64,000 bases of DNA. It comes from Thermasporomyces sp040195635. GTDB lineage: Bacteria; Actinomycetota; Actinomycetes; Propionibacteriales; Actinopolymorphaceae. The notes beneath the pieces are model-generated. The model was not told where the DNA came from. It saw nothing but the letters and a program-made list of their open reading frames with translations, and ran no database searches. The first letter of the stretch is position 1. Each line of letters begins with the position of its first letter. The stretch covers positions 1 through 64,000 of the forward strand of contig NZ_JBEFTX010000003.1 in the NCBI RefSeq assembly GCF_040195635.1, read 5' to 3'. Position numbers and translations under genes: made by a program. Below are positions 32,092 to 40,834 of the stretch, one piece after another.

Positions 32092-32610
32092 ATGAGATTC
32101 AACAGGTTGACTCTCGGCGGTCTCGTCGGGTCCGGTGTCGCGGTCGTGGCACTCGCGGTCGGCGGCGCTGCCCCTGCGGACAACTCGGCTGCGGGTACGA
32201 ACGCCCAGACCACTCTGACGGCACAGACTGCCCCAAGAAGCCCCGAACTTCTCGCGGGCCGCGACATGCAAGACATGCATGACATGCACGGCATGTTCGG
32301 TCGGATGTTGCACGGTGAGTTCGTACTTCCGAAGGCTGGTGGTGGGTACCAGACCATGGTGATCCAGCGAGGATCGGTCCAAGAGGTGAGCTCCTCCGAG
32401 ATCACCTTGCGAAGCGCTGACGGCTTCCGCGACAGCTACCTCGTCGGCGAGGACACCCTGGTCAACTCTGGCCGGGAAGGCATCGGTTCGATCAGGGAAG
32501 GTGAGCAGGTGAGCGTGGTGGCGACAGCAAACGGACAGAACCCGACTGCTGTCCACGTGTCGGACGTTTCTCTCATGAAGTCCCTGCGGGAAAAGTTCCA
32601 CTCGCAATGA
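32092..32610 (+). CDS. Secreted protein with Met/His-rich segment (DUF5666-like)
   Basis: A 172-residue exported protein. A signal peptide (LGGLVGSGVAVVALAVGGAA) is followed by a Thr/Ala-rich linker and then the metal-ligand-like segment RDMQDMHDMHGMFGRM near residues 57-72. The C-terminal half is a small beta domain (VIQRGSVQEVSSSEITLRSAD, then EGEQVSVVAT) like the DUF5666 OB-type fold. The Met and His spacing suggests Cu or Ag binding, but this is inference. AAGGAG stands ahead of the ATG. No copper exporter or regulator is adjacent. Confidence 0.78.
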   Translation: MRFNRLTLGGLVGSGVAVVALAVGGAAPADNSAAGTNAQTTLTAQTAPRSPELLAGRDMQDMHDMHGMFGRMLHGEFVLPKAGGGYQTMVIQRGSVQEVSSSEITLRSADGFRDSYLVGEDTLVNSGREGIGSIREGEQVSVVATANGQNPTAVHVSDVSLMKSLREKFHSQ

Positions 32611-32756
32611 GGGCTGACCGCGGACCCTCATATTTCGGCTGACAAACCGCGATCACGGAGCACAACGGTGCCGCCGGTGGGGACCGTTTTGCCTCTCGCC
32701 ATCGTCGGCGCCAATCCGGAGGTAGAACGTCCGGAAACCATCGTAGGGTCAGCCGC

Positions 32757-33305
32757 ATGAGCGAGATCGACCCGAACGAGCCCGTGCCGTTCACCCCCGC
32801 CGGCGATGAGGCCGAGACGCTGGTGAGCACTCTGGACCGGAACCGCCGGACCTTCGCCTGGAAGTGTGGCGGGCTCGACGCCGCAGGCATGGCCGCGCGC
32901 CTGAGCCCGTCGACGATGACGCTGGGTGGCCTGGTCAAGCACATGGCGCTCATCGAGGACCACTACTTCACCGCGATGCTCGCCGGCCGAGAGATGCCCG
33001 ACGTCTGGCACGCCTACGGCGGCGATGACTGGGAGTGGCGCACGGCTTCCGATGACACCCCCGAGGAGTTGATGGCACTGTGGCGCGGCGCCATCGCCCG
33101 GTCGCGCGCGGCCGTCGCCGAGGCGCTCGCAGGTGGCGGGCTCGGCACGCTCGCCACCAAGCCCACGCACTGGGGCGCGACGCTCAATCTGCGGCGGATC
33201 CTGGCGGATCTCATCGAGGAGTACGCCCGGCATACCGGACATGCCGACCTGATCCGCGAGTCCGTGGACGGGCTCGTCGGCGAAGACGCGCCTGCCGACG
33301 TGTGA
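32757..33305 (+). CDS. DinB/DUF664 family protein
   Basis: A 182-residue four-helix-bundle protein of the DinB/DUF664 type. The metal-binding histidines are likely H in LGGLVKHMALIEDHYF and in EEYARHTGHADLIRES; this last motif is the family signature. Some relatives are thiol-dependent (mycothiol or bacillithiol) transferases, so a mycothiol-linked detoxification role is possible in an actinomycete. It is cytoplasmic. The start is the first ATG ahead of the domain. Confidence 0.87.
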   Translation: MSEIDPNEPVPFTPAGDEAETLVSTLDRNRRTFAWKCGGLDAAGMAARLSPSTMTLGGLVKHMALIEDHYFTAMLAGREMPDVWHAYGGDDWEWRTASDDTPEELMALWRGAIARSRAAVAEALAGGGLGTLATKPTHWGATLNLRRILADLIEEYARHTGHADLIRESVDGLVGEDAPADV

Positions 33306-33397
33306 GGTGGATCTCCCTCCGGTAGGCCGATCGGCTGTCACGTTCCGGTCGTGAATCTCGTCCTAGGGATGACGGACGTTGCTCACGATGGGAGGCC

Positions 33398-34960
33398 GTG
33401 GTGCGCCGATTCCAGGACATCTGGCCTAGATCTCGCATGGCGGGGATTCTCGCCACAATGCGGGCGAAGGTATTCCCCGATCACTGGTCTGTCCTGCTTG
33501 GGCAGATCAGTGTCTTCAGCTTTGTCGTCGTCACGATCAGTGGGGTCGTATTGACGTTCTTCTACGATCCGTCGATGGAGCGGGTGACGTACGCCGGGTC
33601 GTACGGACCGCTCACCGGTGTGGAGATGTCGCGGGCATTCGCGTCCACGTTGGACATCTCGTTCGAGGTCCGCGGCGGTCTGTTGCTGCGTCAGGTACAC
33701 CTGTGGAGCTCACTGGTGATGACGGCCGCGATCGTCCTGCATCTGCTGTGGTTGTTCTTCGCCGGCGCGTTCCGGGGGCCCAGGCGCCGGAGCTGGCTGA
33801 TCGTCGTCACGCTCCTTGTCGTGACGATGGCCGCTGGCATGACGGGCCTGGCGCTGCCTGACGACCTGCTGTCGGGCACGAGCATGGCTGTCCTCGACGG
33901 CGTGCTCACCGCAACGCCCGTTGTCGGTACGTGGCTGTCGGGGTTGATGTTCGGCGGCGCGTTCCCCGGCGACGTCAACGCGCTCTTCTACCCCGTACAC
34001 GTGGTGGTTCTGCCCGCGGCGCTGGCGATCGCGTTGGTGGCAAAGGCAATCGTCGGACTCCGCCACAAGCCCGCGGAATACGCTGGACGGGAGCGAACGA
34101 AGGACAACCCAAGAGGCACGACCCACCGAGCGTTCGTGGCCAAGAGCGTGGGCCTGTTCCTCACCATGAGCGGCGTGATCGTGCTGATGGCCGCGACGCT
34201 CACGGTCAATCCGATCTGGCAGTACGGCCCCGCGGACCCCGCAAGTGCAACGGCCGGATCGAGCCCGAACTGGTCCCTTGCCTTCCTCGACGGCGCGCTC
34301 CGCCTCGCGCCCGGGTGGGAGTTCGTCTGGATGGGCCGGACCTGGTCCGTTGCCGTCCTGCTCCCGGTGCTTGTCTGCACGCTGTTCTTCGCGATCGTGG
34401 CGGCCTATCCGTACCTCGAGCAATGGGTGACCGGAGACAGCGAGGACCATCACCTGCTCGAGCGCCCGCGCAACAACCCCACTCGTACCGGTATCGGTGT
34501 GGCCGGCATCGTCTTCTACGGCGTGCTGTGGGCGGCCGCCGGCTCCAACACCATCGCCGTCGTGTTCGGCATCTCCGTCGAGGGTTTCATGCACGCCCTG
34601 CAGGTGCTGCTCGTTCTCGGCCCGGTGGCGGGGTTCGACATCGCAAGGCGGATCTGCATCGGCCTGCAGCGACGGGACCGGGCGATCGTGCTTCACGGGC
34701 GTGAGACCGGACAGCTCGTCCGGACGCGAAGCGGCGGGTACGTCGAGGTGCACCTGGCCGTCGACGCGGGCGAGCGCCAGCGTCTGGCTGCTTACGAGGA
34801 CCACCCGCCGGTCCCCCTCCAACGCGATGTGCACGGGCAGACAAGGTTGCCGCAGCGACTGCAGGTGCGTCTGTCGCAGCTCTTCTATCGGGATCGGATC
34901 GCCCCGCTCGCCAAGGCAGATGTGGGTCGTGATCGGCACGACTTGACCTCTACGCACTGA
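33398..34960 (+). CDS. Orphan cytochrome b (QcrB-like) with one haem ligand missing
   Basis: A 520-residue membrane protein similar to the actinobacterial cytochrome bc1 subunit QcrB, with eight to nine hydrophobic helices. Helix B has H101 (LRQVHLW) and H115 (IVLHLLW), 14 apart, as in all cytochromes b. Helix D has H201 (YPVHVVVLP), but positions 14-15 later are A215-K216 instead of the second His, so one of the two haem b sites lacks a normal ligand. QcrA and QcrC are absent beside it. The start is one of two adjacent GTG codons after GGAGG. It may be a single-haem paralogue with a different redox partner. Confidence 0.85.
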   Translation: MVRRFQDIWPRSRMAGILATMRAKVFPDHWSVLLGQISVFSFVVVTISGVVLTFFYDPSMERVTYAGSYGPLTGVEMSRAFASTLDISFEVRGGLLLRQVHLWSSLVMTAAIVLHLLWLFFAGAFRGPRRRSWLIVVTLLVVTMAAGMTGLALPDDLLSGTSMAVLDGVLTATPVVGTWLSGLMFGGAFPGDVNALFYPVHVVVLPAALAIALVAKAIVGLRHKPAEYAGRERTKDNPRGTTHRAFVAKSVGLFLTMSGVIVLMAATLTVNPIWQYGPADPASATAGSSPNWSLAFLDGALRLAPGWEFVWMGRTWSVAVLLPVLVCTLFFAIVAAYPYLEQWVTGDSEDHHLLERPRNNPTRTGIGVAGIVFYGVLWAAAGSNTIAVVFGISVEGFMHALQVLLVLGPVAGFDIARRICIGLQRRDRAIVLHGRETGQLVRTRSGGYVEVHLAVDAGERQRLAAYEDHPPVPLQRDVHGQTRLPQRLQVRLSQLFYRDRIAPLAKADVGRDRHDLTSTH

Positions 34961-34976
34961 GAGGTCCGGCGGACGT

Positions 34977-36422
34977 CTACCGGGTGGTCACATCGACAGG
35001 TTCGGCGCCTGGTAGGTCGGCCGGCGCGAAGACCGCCAGGGGGTAGCCGCGCTGCTGCTCTGGGGGCAGTGGCGCGAGCCGGGCGCGAAACTCCTCGATC
35101 CGGTCGGTGACAACACCCTTGGCTACCAGCTCGCGCTCCGGGTAGGCGCCAAGGTCATCGATCTCGGTGAGGAAGCGGTCCAACTCTGCGGCCATGCGGT
35201 CGCGCACGTCAGTGTGGTGGGAATCATCGGCCAGGTTGTGCACGCACTCGGGATCCGTGCGCAGGTCGTACAGTTCCTCGGCGGGCTTGGCCGGCGGCAT
35301 GAAGACCGCTGCGGTGCCGCTCAGGGCTCCGGCGGCATTGAGCCGGCGAAGCTCCTGCATCGTCGGCATGTTCTCCATGTACTGGTTGCGCTGGCAGTAC
35401 GGGATCTGCGGATAGAAGTTGCGCACGTAGTGGACCTGTCGATCGCGGATGACCCGGACGCGGTCGAACGCCTCGTCCATCCGGTCGCGTGCGGCGAACA
35501 CGTAGTCGCGCGGTGGTGCTTCGGCGGCACCGAGGAACGCCTGACCGTCGTAGTCGGCCGGGATGGGCGCGCCCGCGACCGAAAGGAAGGTGGGCGCGAT
35601 GTCGACCCATGACACCAGCCGATCGCTGACACTGCCGGGGTCGAGGACGCCGGGCCAGCTGATCAGCAGCGGCATGTGGATCCCTGCGCTGTAGGGCCAG
35701 CGCTTCTCCCGCGGCAGGCCGCGCCCGTGGTCGGACAGGAACACCACGACGGTGTTGTCCGCAACGCCGGAGGTGTCAAGCGCGTCGAGGATCTCGCCGA
35801 CCTGCCGGTCGAGCTCCGCGATGTTGTCAGCATGCCGTGCGATGTCGCCGCGTACGACCGGTGTGTCGGGGAGGTACGGCGGCACCGGCACGGCGGCCGG
35901 GGCGGTGATGCGTGCCGGGCGTGGCTTCTCGTGGCTCCAGTGCTCCAGGTGGTCCCGGCCCGGGTACTCACCCTCGTCCGGCCACATGGACGACTCGTGC
36001 GTGATCGCGATGTTGATGTAGGCGAGCCAGGGCTGGTCCGGCATCGCGCCCGCCCGCAGTCTGTCGATCCACGGCTGGTCGTCATCGCGCCAGCCGCTCG
36101 TCGGTTCGAGGTTGAAGTCGAGCTTCGTCGGCCAGCTCACGTAGTAGCCCGCGTCACGGAGTTCGTGGGTGAACAGCCGCGGCGGGTCTGCCAGTGTGGA
36201 CCGCATGTGGTGCGTGCCGATCTTCATCGGGTACTGACCGGTCACCATCGTCGACCGCGACGGAGCGCAGACGGGGTAGGTGGAGTAGGCCTCGTCGTAG
36301 CGACACCCGCGCGCCGCCAGCCGGTCGAGGTGGGGTGTGTGCACATAGTCGGCGCCGTAGCAGCCAGCGATCCGACCGATGTCTTCCCCCACGATCAACA
36401 CGATGTTCGGACGGTCGGACAC
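34977..36422 (-). CDS. Cytoplasmic-type sulfatase
   Basis: A 481-residue type I sulfatase. The formylglycine signature is C52-A-P-S-R (TYPVCAPSRSTMVTG), so it needs a formylglycine-generating enzyme, which is not in this window. Other family features are NIVLIVGED at the N-terminus for the metal site, VVVFLSDHGRGLPREK and ELYDLRTDPECVHNL near the C-terminus. No signal peptide is seen, unlike the Tat sulfatase at 48237. It lies downstream of the DapA-like gene, possibly in one unit with the WYL regulator. The GTG start was taken because the N-terminal metal motif begins there. Confidence 0.92.
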   Translation of the reverse strand: MSDRPNIVLIVGEDIGRIAGCYGADYVHTPHLDRLAARGCRYDEAYSTYPVCAPSRSTMVTGQYPMKIGTHHMRSTLADPPRLFTHELRDAGYYVSWPTKLDFNLEPTSGWRDDDQPWIDRLRAGAMPDQPWLAYINIAITHESSMWPDEGEYPGRDHLEHWSHEKPRPARITAPAAVPVPPYLPDTPVVRGDIARHADNIAELDRQVGEILDALDTSGVADNTVVVFLSDHGRGLPREKRWPYSAGIHMPLLISWPGVLDPGSVSDRLVSWVDIAPTFLSVAGAPIPADYDGQAFLGAAEAPPRDYVFAARDRMDEAFDRVRVIRDRQVHYVRNFYPQIPYCQRNQYMENMPTMQELRRLNAAGALSGTAAVFMPPAKPAEELYDLRTDPECVHNLADDSHHTDVRDRMAAELDRFLTEIDDLGAYPERELVAKGVVTDRIEEFRARLAPLPPEQQRGYPLAVFAPADLPGAEPVDVTTR

Positions 36423-36507
36423 GCGGCGATCACCTCTCCTGATGTGGACCACGGCTTGTCGGTGCGTGATTCCGCGGGTGTGCCCGAACGGGCACTACCG
36501 ACATTCT

Positions 36508-36541
36508 CACAAGTGGTAAATCAAGTTCCCACTTGTGGGAA
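36508..36541 (-). promoter_or_regulatory. Overlapping inverted repeats before the sulfatase gene
   Basis: TTCCCACTTGTGGGAA (36526-36541) is a perfect dyad, and CACAAGTGG (36508-36516) pairs with CCACTTGTG (36529-36537), giving three similar half-sites. The block covers the last codons of the DapA-like gene and lies about 85-120 bases upstream of the sulfatase start. It could be a repressor site with several half-sites, or a weak attenuating hairpin. Confidence 0.5.
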
Positions 36542-37495
36542 CGTCGTCGCGTCGCCGGCGAGCCACGCAGGAAGATCCGCCTCCGTAGGCCACGTCGCCA
36601 CAGCGGAACGAAGGCTTTCCCTGGCCGCGGGGGTCAGCGGTGAGTGGGGAGGACGGACGTCACCGGCCTCGATTCCCTCCACACGTAGCATTTCCTTGAG
36701 AACGTCGACGTTGAAGCGTCCATGTTCCTCGGTGCGAAGGGCCTCGACCGGGGCGACGAGGTCGATCAACCGGCGAAGCCGAACCTGGTCACCGCCAGCC
36801 ACCGCGGCGTGCACGGCCAAGGCGACATCAGGTCGTACGTTGGCGATGCCGGAGGTGAAGGCGGTGACACCAAGCTCGGCGAATGCCGCCACCCGTCCCT
36901 CCGCCGAGCCGTTGATCCACGCGCAGTGCTGAGCCGCACCACCGTCGAGCATTTCCGCCAAGGTGGTCAGGTCCGGTCGTGCGTACTTCACCGCGATGAC
37001 CGACGGGCTCGACGCAAGTTCCGTCAAAGCTTCACGGCTGAGTCTCGTCGAGCGTACGTACAACACGACCGGCAGCGCGACGCGCTCACAGATCTGCTGG
37101 AAGTAGCGAGCGACACCACCGCCGTCACCGAACGGCTCGGCTGGTTCGTGGATCATGACGGCGTCGTATCCGAGATCGCGGGCGCGGGCGGCGTCATCGA
37201 GTGCGCCACCCAGGCTGCCGGCCAGTCCGGCGATCAAGGTCGCTTCCTGCCGGTCCGCCGCGACGGCCCGCAGCACACTTACCCGCTCGTCCGGCGTCAG
37301 CTGGTGAACCTCGGCGGTGTTACCCAGGGCGGTGAGGGTGCGGATACCAGCCACCTCGAGTCGACGCGTGAGCAGACGTACGGCGGGCTCGTCCACCGCG
37401 CGCGTCCCGTCGAGGTAGGGCGTCACGAGGACAGCGACCACGCCGTCCATCCTGGGGCGGGCCACCGGACGTCGTTGCGCGGAAGCTTCAGACAT
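36521..37495 (-). CDS. DapA/NAL family aldolase-like protein
   Basis: A 324-residue TIM-barrel enzyme of the dihydrodipicolinate synthase/N-acetylneuraminate lyase family. The Schiff-base lysine is K170 in VIAVKYARP, and the conserved tyrosine is Y146 in VVLYVRST. The usual GxxGE motif near residue 58 reads ALGNTAEVHQL. Members condense or cleave pyruvate aldols, or dehydrate keto-deoxy sugar acids. Next to a sulfatase, a keto-sugar-acid role is more likely than lysine synthesis. GGAGGAG precedes the ATG. The WYL regulator lies 42 bases upstream on the same strand. Confidence 0.9.
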   Translation of the reverse strand: MSEASAQRRPVARPRMDGVVAVLVTPYLDGTRAVDEPAVRLLTRRLEVAGIRTLTALGNTAEVHQLTPDERVSVLRAVAADRQEATLIAGLAGSLGGALDDAARARDLGYDAVMIHEPAEPFGDGGGVARYFQQICERVALPVVLYVRSTRLSREALTELASSPSVIAVKYARPDLTTLAEMLDGGAAQHCAWINGSAEGRVAAFAELGVTAFTSGIANVRPDVALAVHAAVAGGDQVRLRRLIDLVAPVEALRTEEHGRFNVDVLKEMLRVEGIEAGDVRPPHSPLTPAARESLRSAVATWPTEADLPAWLAGDATTFPQVGT

Positions 37496-37537
37496 GTCTC
37501 TCCTCCGTCTAGGACCCGCCGCCGGTGGCGGCACATG

Positions 37538-38509
37538 CTACTTGTCGGCGGGGCCCGACCCGGCGTGACGGGCGGCTATCTCCCACGCCCGGCGTCGCAC
37601 CTCGGTGCGTAGCTCGGGCGGGTCGAGCACCTCGAAGTCGTAGGACAGGCCGGCCGCGTAGGACGCGAGTGAGGCGAGGTCGTCGGCCGCCACTCTCAGG
37701 ATGGACCGCCCGTGTGGTGCTGGCTCGACGATGCGGCCGCGGAACGCACGCGCCGCCTTCTCGTGGGCCAGGTCGAGCAGGATCCGTGCCTCGTAGCGGT
37801 AGACGGCGAGCTTGGTTGACTCCAAGACCAGAGCGGCGGCGTCTGGCGGGTCGGTGATCCGGGAGCGCTCCCCGGTCGGTACCGGGCCGGTGATTCGGTC
37901 GATCCGGAACGTCCGCCATGCCTGCCGGTCGCGGTCTTTGGCAACCAGGTACCACCGCTCACCTGCCTGCACGATCTGGTACGGCTCCGCAATGCGTGCA
38001 CTGATCCGGCCGGCATGGTCGGTGTAGGAGAACCGGAGCGTTTCAGTACGTCGGCACGCCGTTGCCAGCGCGGTGAGCACGGTGGGATCGACGGCCGGCA
38101 GTACCGGCCCGGGCAGCTGGACAGTCGCCTCCTGCAGCGCCCGCACCCGTTCGCGGAGCCGCGGCGGCAACACCTGGTCGAGCTTCGCCAGAGCTGCGAC
38201 GGAAGAGTTCTCGATGCCAGCGACCGCGCTCGCCGCGGCCAGCTGAAGCCCCAGGGTGGTCGCGACCGCCTCTTCGTCGTCGAGCAGCAGCGGTGGCAGG
38301 CGACCGCCCGCGCCGAGCGTGTAACCGCCTGCCTGACCGCCGGTCGCCTGGACGGGATAGCCCAGCTCACGCAGCCGCGTCATGTCGCGGCGCAGGGTGC
38401 GGGGCGAGACGTCCAGGCGGGTCGCCAGGTCTGGCCCGGGCCACCAGGGTCGGGACGGCAACAGTGACAACAGCCGCAGCAGGCGGACGGCCGGATCCAT
38501 GGCTGTCAT
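37538..38509 (-). CDS. WYL domain transcriptional regulator
   Basis: A 323-residue DeoR-type regulator. The N-terminal winged helix (RLLRLLSLLPSRPWWPGPDLATRLDVSPRTLRRD) binds DNA. The middle has the WYL domain with ERWYLVAKDRDRQAWRTFRIDRI, and the C-terminal WCX extension follows. WYL domains sense nucleic-acid or small ligands. It stands first in the leftward unit WYL-DapA-sulfatase and is divergent from the GIY-YIG gene. Starts at 38500 and 38509 are both possible. Confidence 0.92.
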   Translation of the reverse strand: MTAMDPAVRLLRLLSLLPSRPWWPGPDLATRLDVSPRTLRRDMTRLRELGYPVQATGGQAGGYTLGAGGRLPPLLLDDEEAVATTLGLQLAAASAVAGIENSSVAALAKLDQVLPPRLRERVRALQEATVQLPGPVLPAVDPTVLTALATACRRTETLRFSYTDHAGRISARIAEPYQIVQAGERWYLVAKDRDRQAWRTFRIDRITGPVPTGERSRITDPPDAAALVLESTKLAVYRYEARILLDLAHEKAARAFRGRIVEPAPHGRSILRVAADDLASLASYAAGLSYDFEVLDPPELRTEVRRRAWEIAARHAGSGPADK

Positions 38510-38562
38510 TCTCTCCTGCTTCGCGGCCGAGATCTGACCGCGAAGCGGCCTATTGTCCGGGC

Positions 38563-38655
38563 ATGACCGGCTCCGGTATCTGGATGCAGCAGCCGCGCAT
38601 CGCCGAGACCACCCGGCTGCGGGATCTCCGGCGGCCGCAGGTGGAGGTGGCATGA
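38563..38655 (+). CDS. Possible 30-residue peptide coupled to the GIY-YIG gene
   Basis: A short frame begins at an ATG at 38563 (GSGIWMQQPRIAETTRLRDL) and its TGA overlaps the GIY-YIG start codon in ATGA. The ribosome binding site is weak and no family is recognised. It could be a coupling leader or chance. Confidence 0.25.
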   Translation: MTGSGIWMQQPRIAETTRLRDLRRPQVEVA

Positions 38656-39593
38656 CGTCTCCGCGCGCCGTCGCCCGTCGGCTTCCCCTGGAGCCGGGGG
38701 TCTACCGCTTCCGCGATGGGGCCGGCAAGGTGCTCTACATCGGCCGGGCCCGCAGCCTGCGCCGCCGCGTGCAGTCGTACTGGACCAACCTCGGCGATCG
38801 CCCGCACCTGGCGGCGATGGTGGCCCGCATCGGGCGAGTCGAGGCAGTCTGGTGCGATTCCGAGCACGAGGCGGCCTGGTTGGAACGCAACCTGCTCGAG
38901 CGGTCCAAACCACGCTGGAACCGCGCCGAAGGCGGCCTGGGAGTCGTCGGATACATCCGCGTCGACGCCGGGCGGTCCCGACCAGGCCTGCGGCTCGCGT
39001 ACAACGCGACGACGGCCGCACCGCACTTCGGCCCCTTCCTCGGCGGCCTGCGGATCCGGCAGGCGATCTCCGCGCTCCACCGGGTGCTGCCCCTGTCGTA
39101 CGCGACCGCCGCCAACGGTTCGGCACGCGAGCTCGCTCACCAGCTCGGCATCGGTCCGAGTGACCGGGACACGCTCGCACAGACAGCGATCGCCGTGCTC
39201 GAACGCGATCCGGCGGCGGTGACGGCGCTGCGAGCGGAGCTGGTGCGTCGCCGCGACCGCGCCGCCGAGCAGCTCAGATTCGAGCTCGCGGCGAAGCTGC
39301 AGGACGAGATCACCGCGTTCGACTGGATCATGGCCGAGCAGAAGGTGTCGTTACTCGAGCCGGACGATGCCGACGTGTACGGCTGGGCCGACGGCATTCT
39401 CGTACGGTTCACGATGCGCGCAGGCCGACTGTGCAGGTGGACGCAACGAGCCACCGCCGAGAAGGCGGCACGCGACCGGGTGGCGGCGACCCACGCCCGC
39501 TGGCGTGCGTTCGCGCAACGCAATGCCGAGCTCGCTGCCCGACTGCTACGGGACGAAGGACGTGGCGCTGCTTCGGCTGGAAGGGAGCAGTAG
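38652..39593 (+). CDS. GIY-YIG nuclease-like protein with UVR motif (UvrC N-terminal half)
   Basis: A 313-residue protein that matches the front of UvrC. It has the GIY-YIG domain (GVYRFRDGAGKVLYIGRARSLRRRV, with catalytic Arg and the later Glu in SEHEAAWLERNLL), a central spacer, and a UVR interaction motif (RDRAAEQLRFELAAKLQDEI near 215-240). The RNase H-like and HhH domains that make the 5' incision in UvrC are missing. It is therefore a stand-alone short form, comparable in idea to Cho, and may work in DNA repair in an UvrB-linked manner or in defence. GGAGGTGGC precedes the ATG. Confidence 0.85.
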   Translation: MTSPRAVARRLPLEPGVYRFRDGAGKVLYIGRARSLRRRVQSYWTNLGDRPHLAAMVARIGRVEAVWCDSEHEAAWLERNLLERSKPRWNRAEGGLGVVGYIRVDAGRSRPGLRLAYNATTAAPHFGPFLGGLRIRQAISALHRVLPLSYATAANGSARELAHQLGIGPSDRDTLAQTAIAVLERDPAAVTALRAELVRRRDRAAEQLRFELAAKLQDEITAFDWIMAEQKVSLLEPDDADVYGWADGILVRFTMRAGRLCRWTQRATAEKAARDRVAATHARWRAFAQRNAELAARLLRDEGRGAASAGREQ

Positions 39594-39597
39594 GGCG

Positions 39598-40224
39598 ATG
39601 GGCGTGTGGCGAACGGTTCGAGACAACGACACCGGCGTGGAGATCCATCCGGTCACGCCCGATCGTTGGGACGACCTCGTGGAGCTGTTCGAGCGTAAGG
39701 GCCCGCGCGGCGGCACGCCGATACCCGGGTCCTGCTGGTGCTCGTGCTGGCGTGAAAGGCAGGGCGTACGTGCGCTGAACAAGGCAGCCTTCAAGGTTGC
39801 CGTCGACGATGGCCGCGTCCCTGGCCTGATCGCGTACGCCGACGGTCGCCCGGTTGGTTGGGTCGCGGTCGCGCCACGTGAGGACCACAGCAGCCTCGAG
39901 CGATCTCGCTGGTACGGGCCCTGCCCGGGAGACCGCGGCGTCTTTGCCGTGACCTGCTTCTACGTCGATCGTGCACTGCGCGGGACGGGGGTGTCGAGCG
40001 CGCTGCTCGACGCGGCGATCGAATACGCCCGTGCCTCGGGCGCCACGGCTGTCGACGCCTTTCCGAAAGTCGACGTCGCGCAGCACGCCTTGACTGACCG
40101 GCGGGCAGAGGAGAACGCCAGCTGGATGGGGCGCCGCCAGTCGTTCGAGGCGCGCGGGTTCGTCACCATCCGCGACACCGGCAAGCGGGCCGTGATGCGG
40201 CTGTCATTCCACCCCGAACCATGA
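39598..40224 (+). CDS. GNAT family acetyltransferase
   Basis: A 208-residue acetyltransferase. The acetyl-CoA site region is FAVTCFYVDRALRGTGVSSALLDAAIEYARASG, in which RGTGVSS stands for the Q/RxxGxG/A loop. The N-terminal region has an unusual Cys cluster (PGSCWCSCWRERQGVR) at about residues 41-54, seen in a subgroup of actinomycete GNATs. The acceptor is unknown. It is 5 bases after the GIY-YIG gene, so probably co-transcribed. Confidence 0.87.
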   Translation: MGVWRTVRDNDTGVEIHPVTPDRWDDLVELFERKGPRGGTPIPGSCWCSCWRERQGVRALNKAAFKVAVDDGRVPGLIAYADGRPVGWVAVAPREDHSSLERSRWYGPCPGDRGVFAVTCFYVDRALRGTGVSSALLDAAIEYARASGATAVDAFPKVDVAQHALTDRRAEENASWMGRRQSFEARGFVTIRDTGKRAVMRLSFHPEP

Positions 40225-40282
40225 GGCCAGTGTCGAGCGGCTCGCCCGCGAACGCAACCGCCTCCAGGACGCGCTCCACTGA

Positions 40283-40776
40283 CCCGCATTCTTCGACAAC
40301 GAGAGCATCGCCCCGTGGGACGTCCCCATCTCCGCGAGTTTCTCGACGCCGAAGCGCCCACGCCGCGAAGCCGATCGCGACGCGGACGAGCTACGTGCCG
40401 TGGCCGACGACTACCACGCGACCCAGGCGGTGGGCATGTCCAGGGGAGCACGAGCAATTCTCGGAGTGCTGGCCGAGGAGCCGGGACGCTTCGACCGGGT
40501 AGCGCTGATACTTCCCCCGGGCGGCACCGCGGCCGGTCGGTACCGGTCATGGCTGGAAACGCTCTCGACAGTCAAGCCGGCACGGGTCGCCACCACGAGC
40601 ACGGACGTCCTGGTGGTGGGTCAGCGTGGCGACCAGGGTCATCCCGCGCGGGTGGCCGAGGAGTGGGCCGACCGGTTGGCTGGCCGACTTGAGCTGTTCC
40701 ATCCGGTGGACTGCTCACGGCGCACCTCGAACGGTTTCGCCCTGTGCTCACCACGTTCATGAACGAATCGACCTGA
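40283..40776 (+). pseudogene. Alpha/beta hydrolase remnant, 5'-truncated and frameshifted
   Basis: An open frame without a credible start reads FFDNESIAPWDVP, ADELRAVADDYHATQAVGMS with the nucleophile elbow G-M-S-R-G, and continues to DVLVVGQRGDQGHPARVAEE. Near 40705-40715 the frame changes, and the C-terminal helix LLTAHLERFRPVLTTFMNEST ends at 40776. The front of the hydrolase (oxyanion-hole region) is missing. It is probably a dead gene. Confidence 0.65.
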
Positions 40777-40834
40777 GGCAGGGCCTCCGAGGGCCAAGCC
40801 GCAAGAGGTTCGCTGGAAGCCACCGTGAAGTCGA

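Noticed and set aside
38563..38655. 30-codon frame as a secure gene
   Set aside because: Listed only as a possible peptide; weak ribosome binding site, no recognisable features, ATGA overlap may be chance.
40222..40282. Short frame ending in RLARERNRLQDALH and TGA after the GNAT gene
   Set aside because: It looks like the end of a lost gene, but 20 codons are too few to assign to any family.
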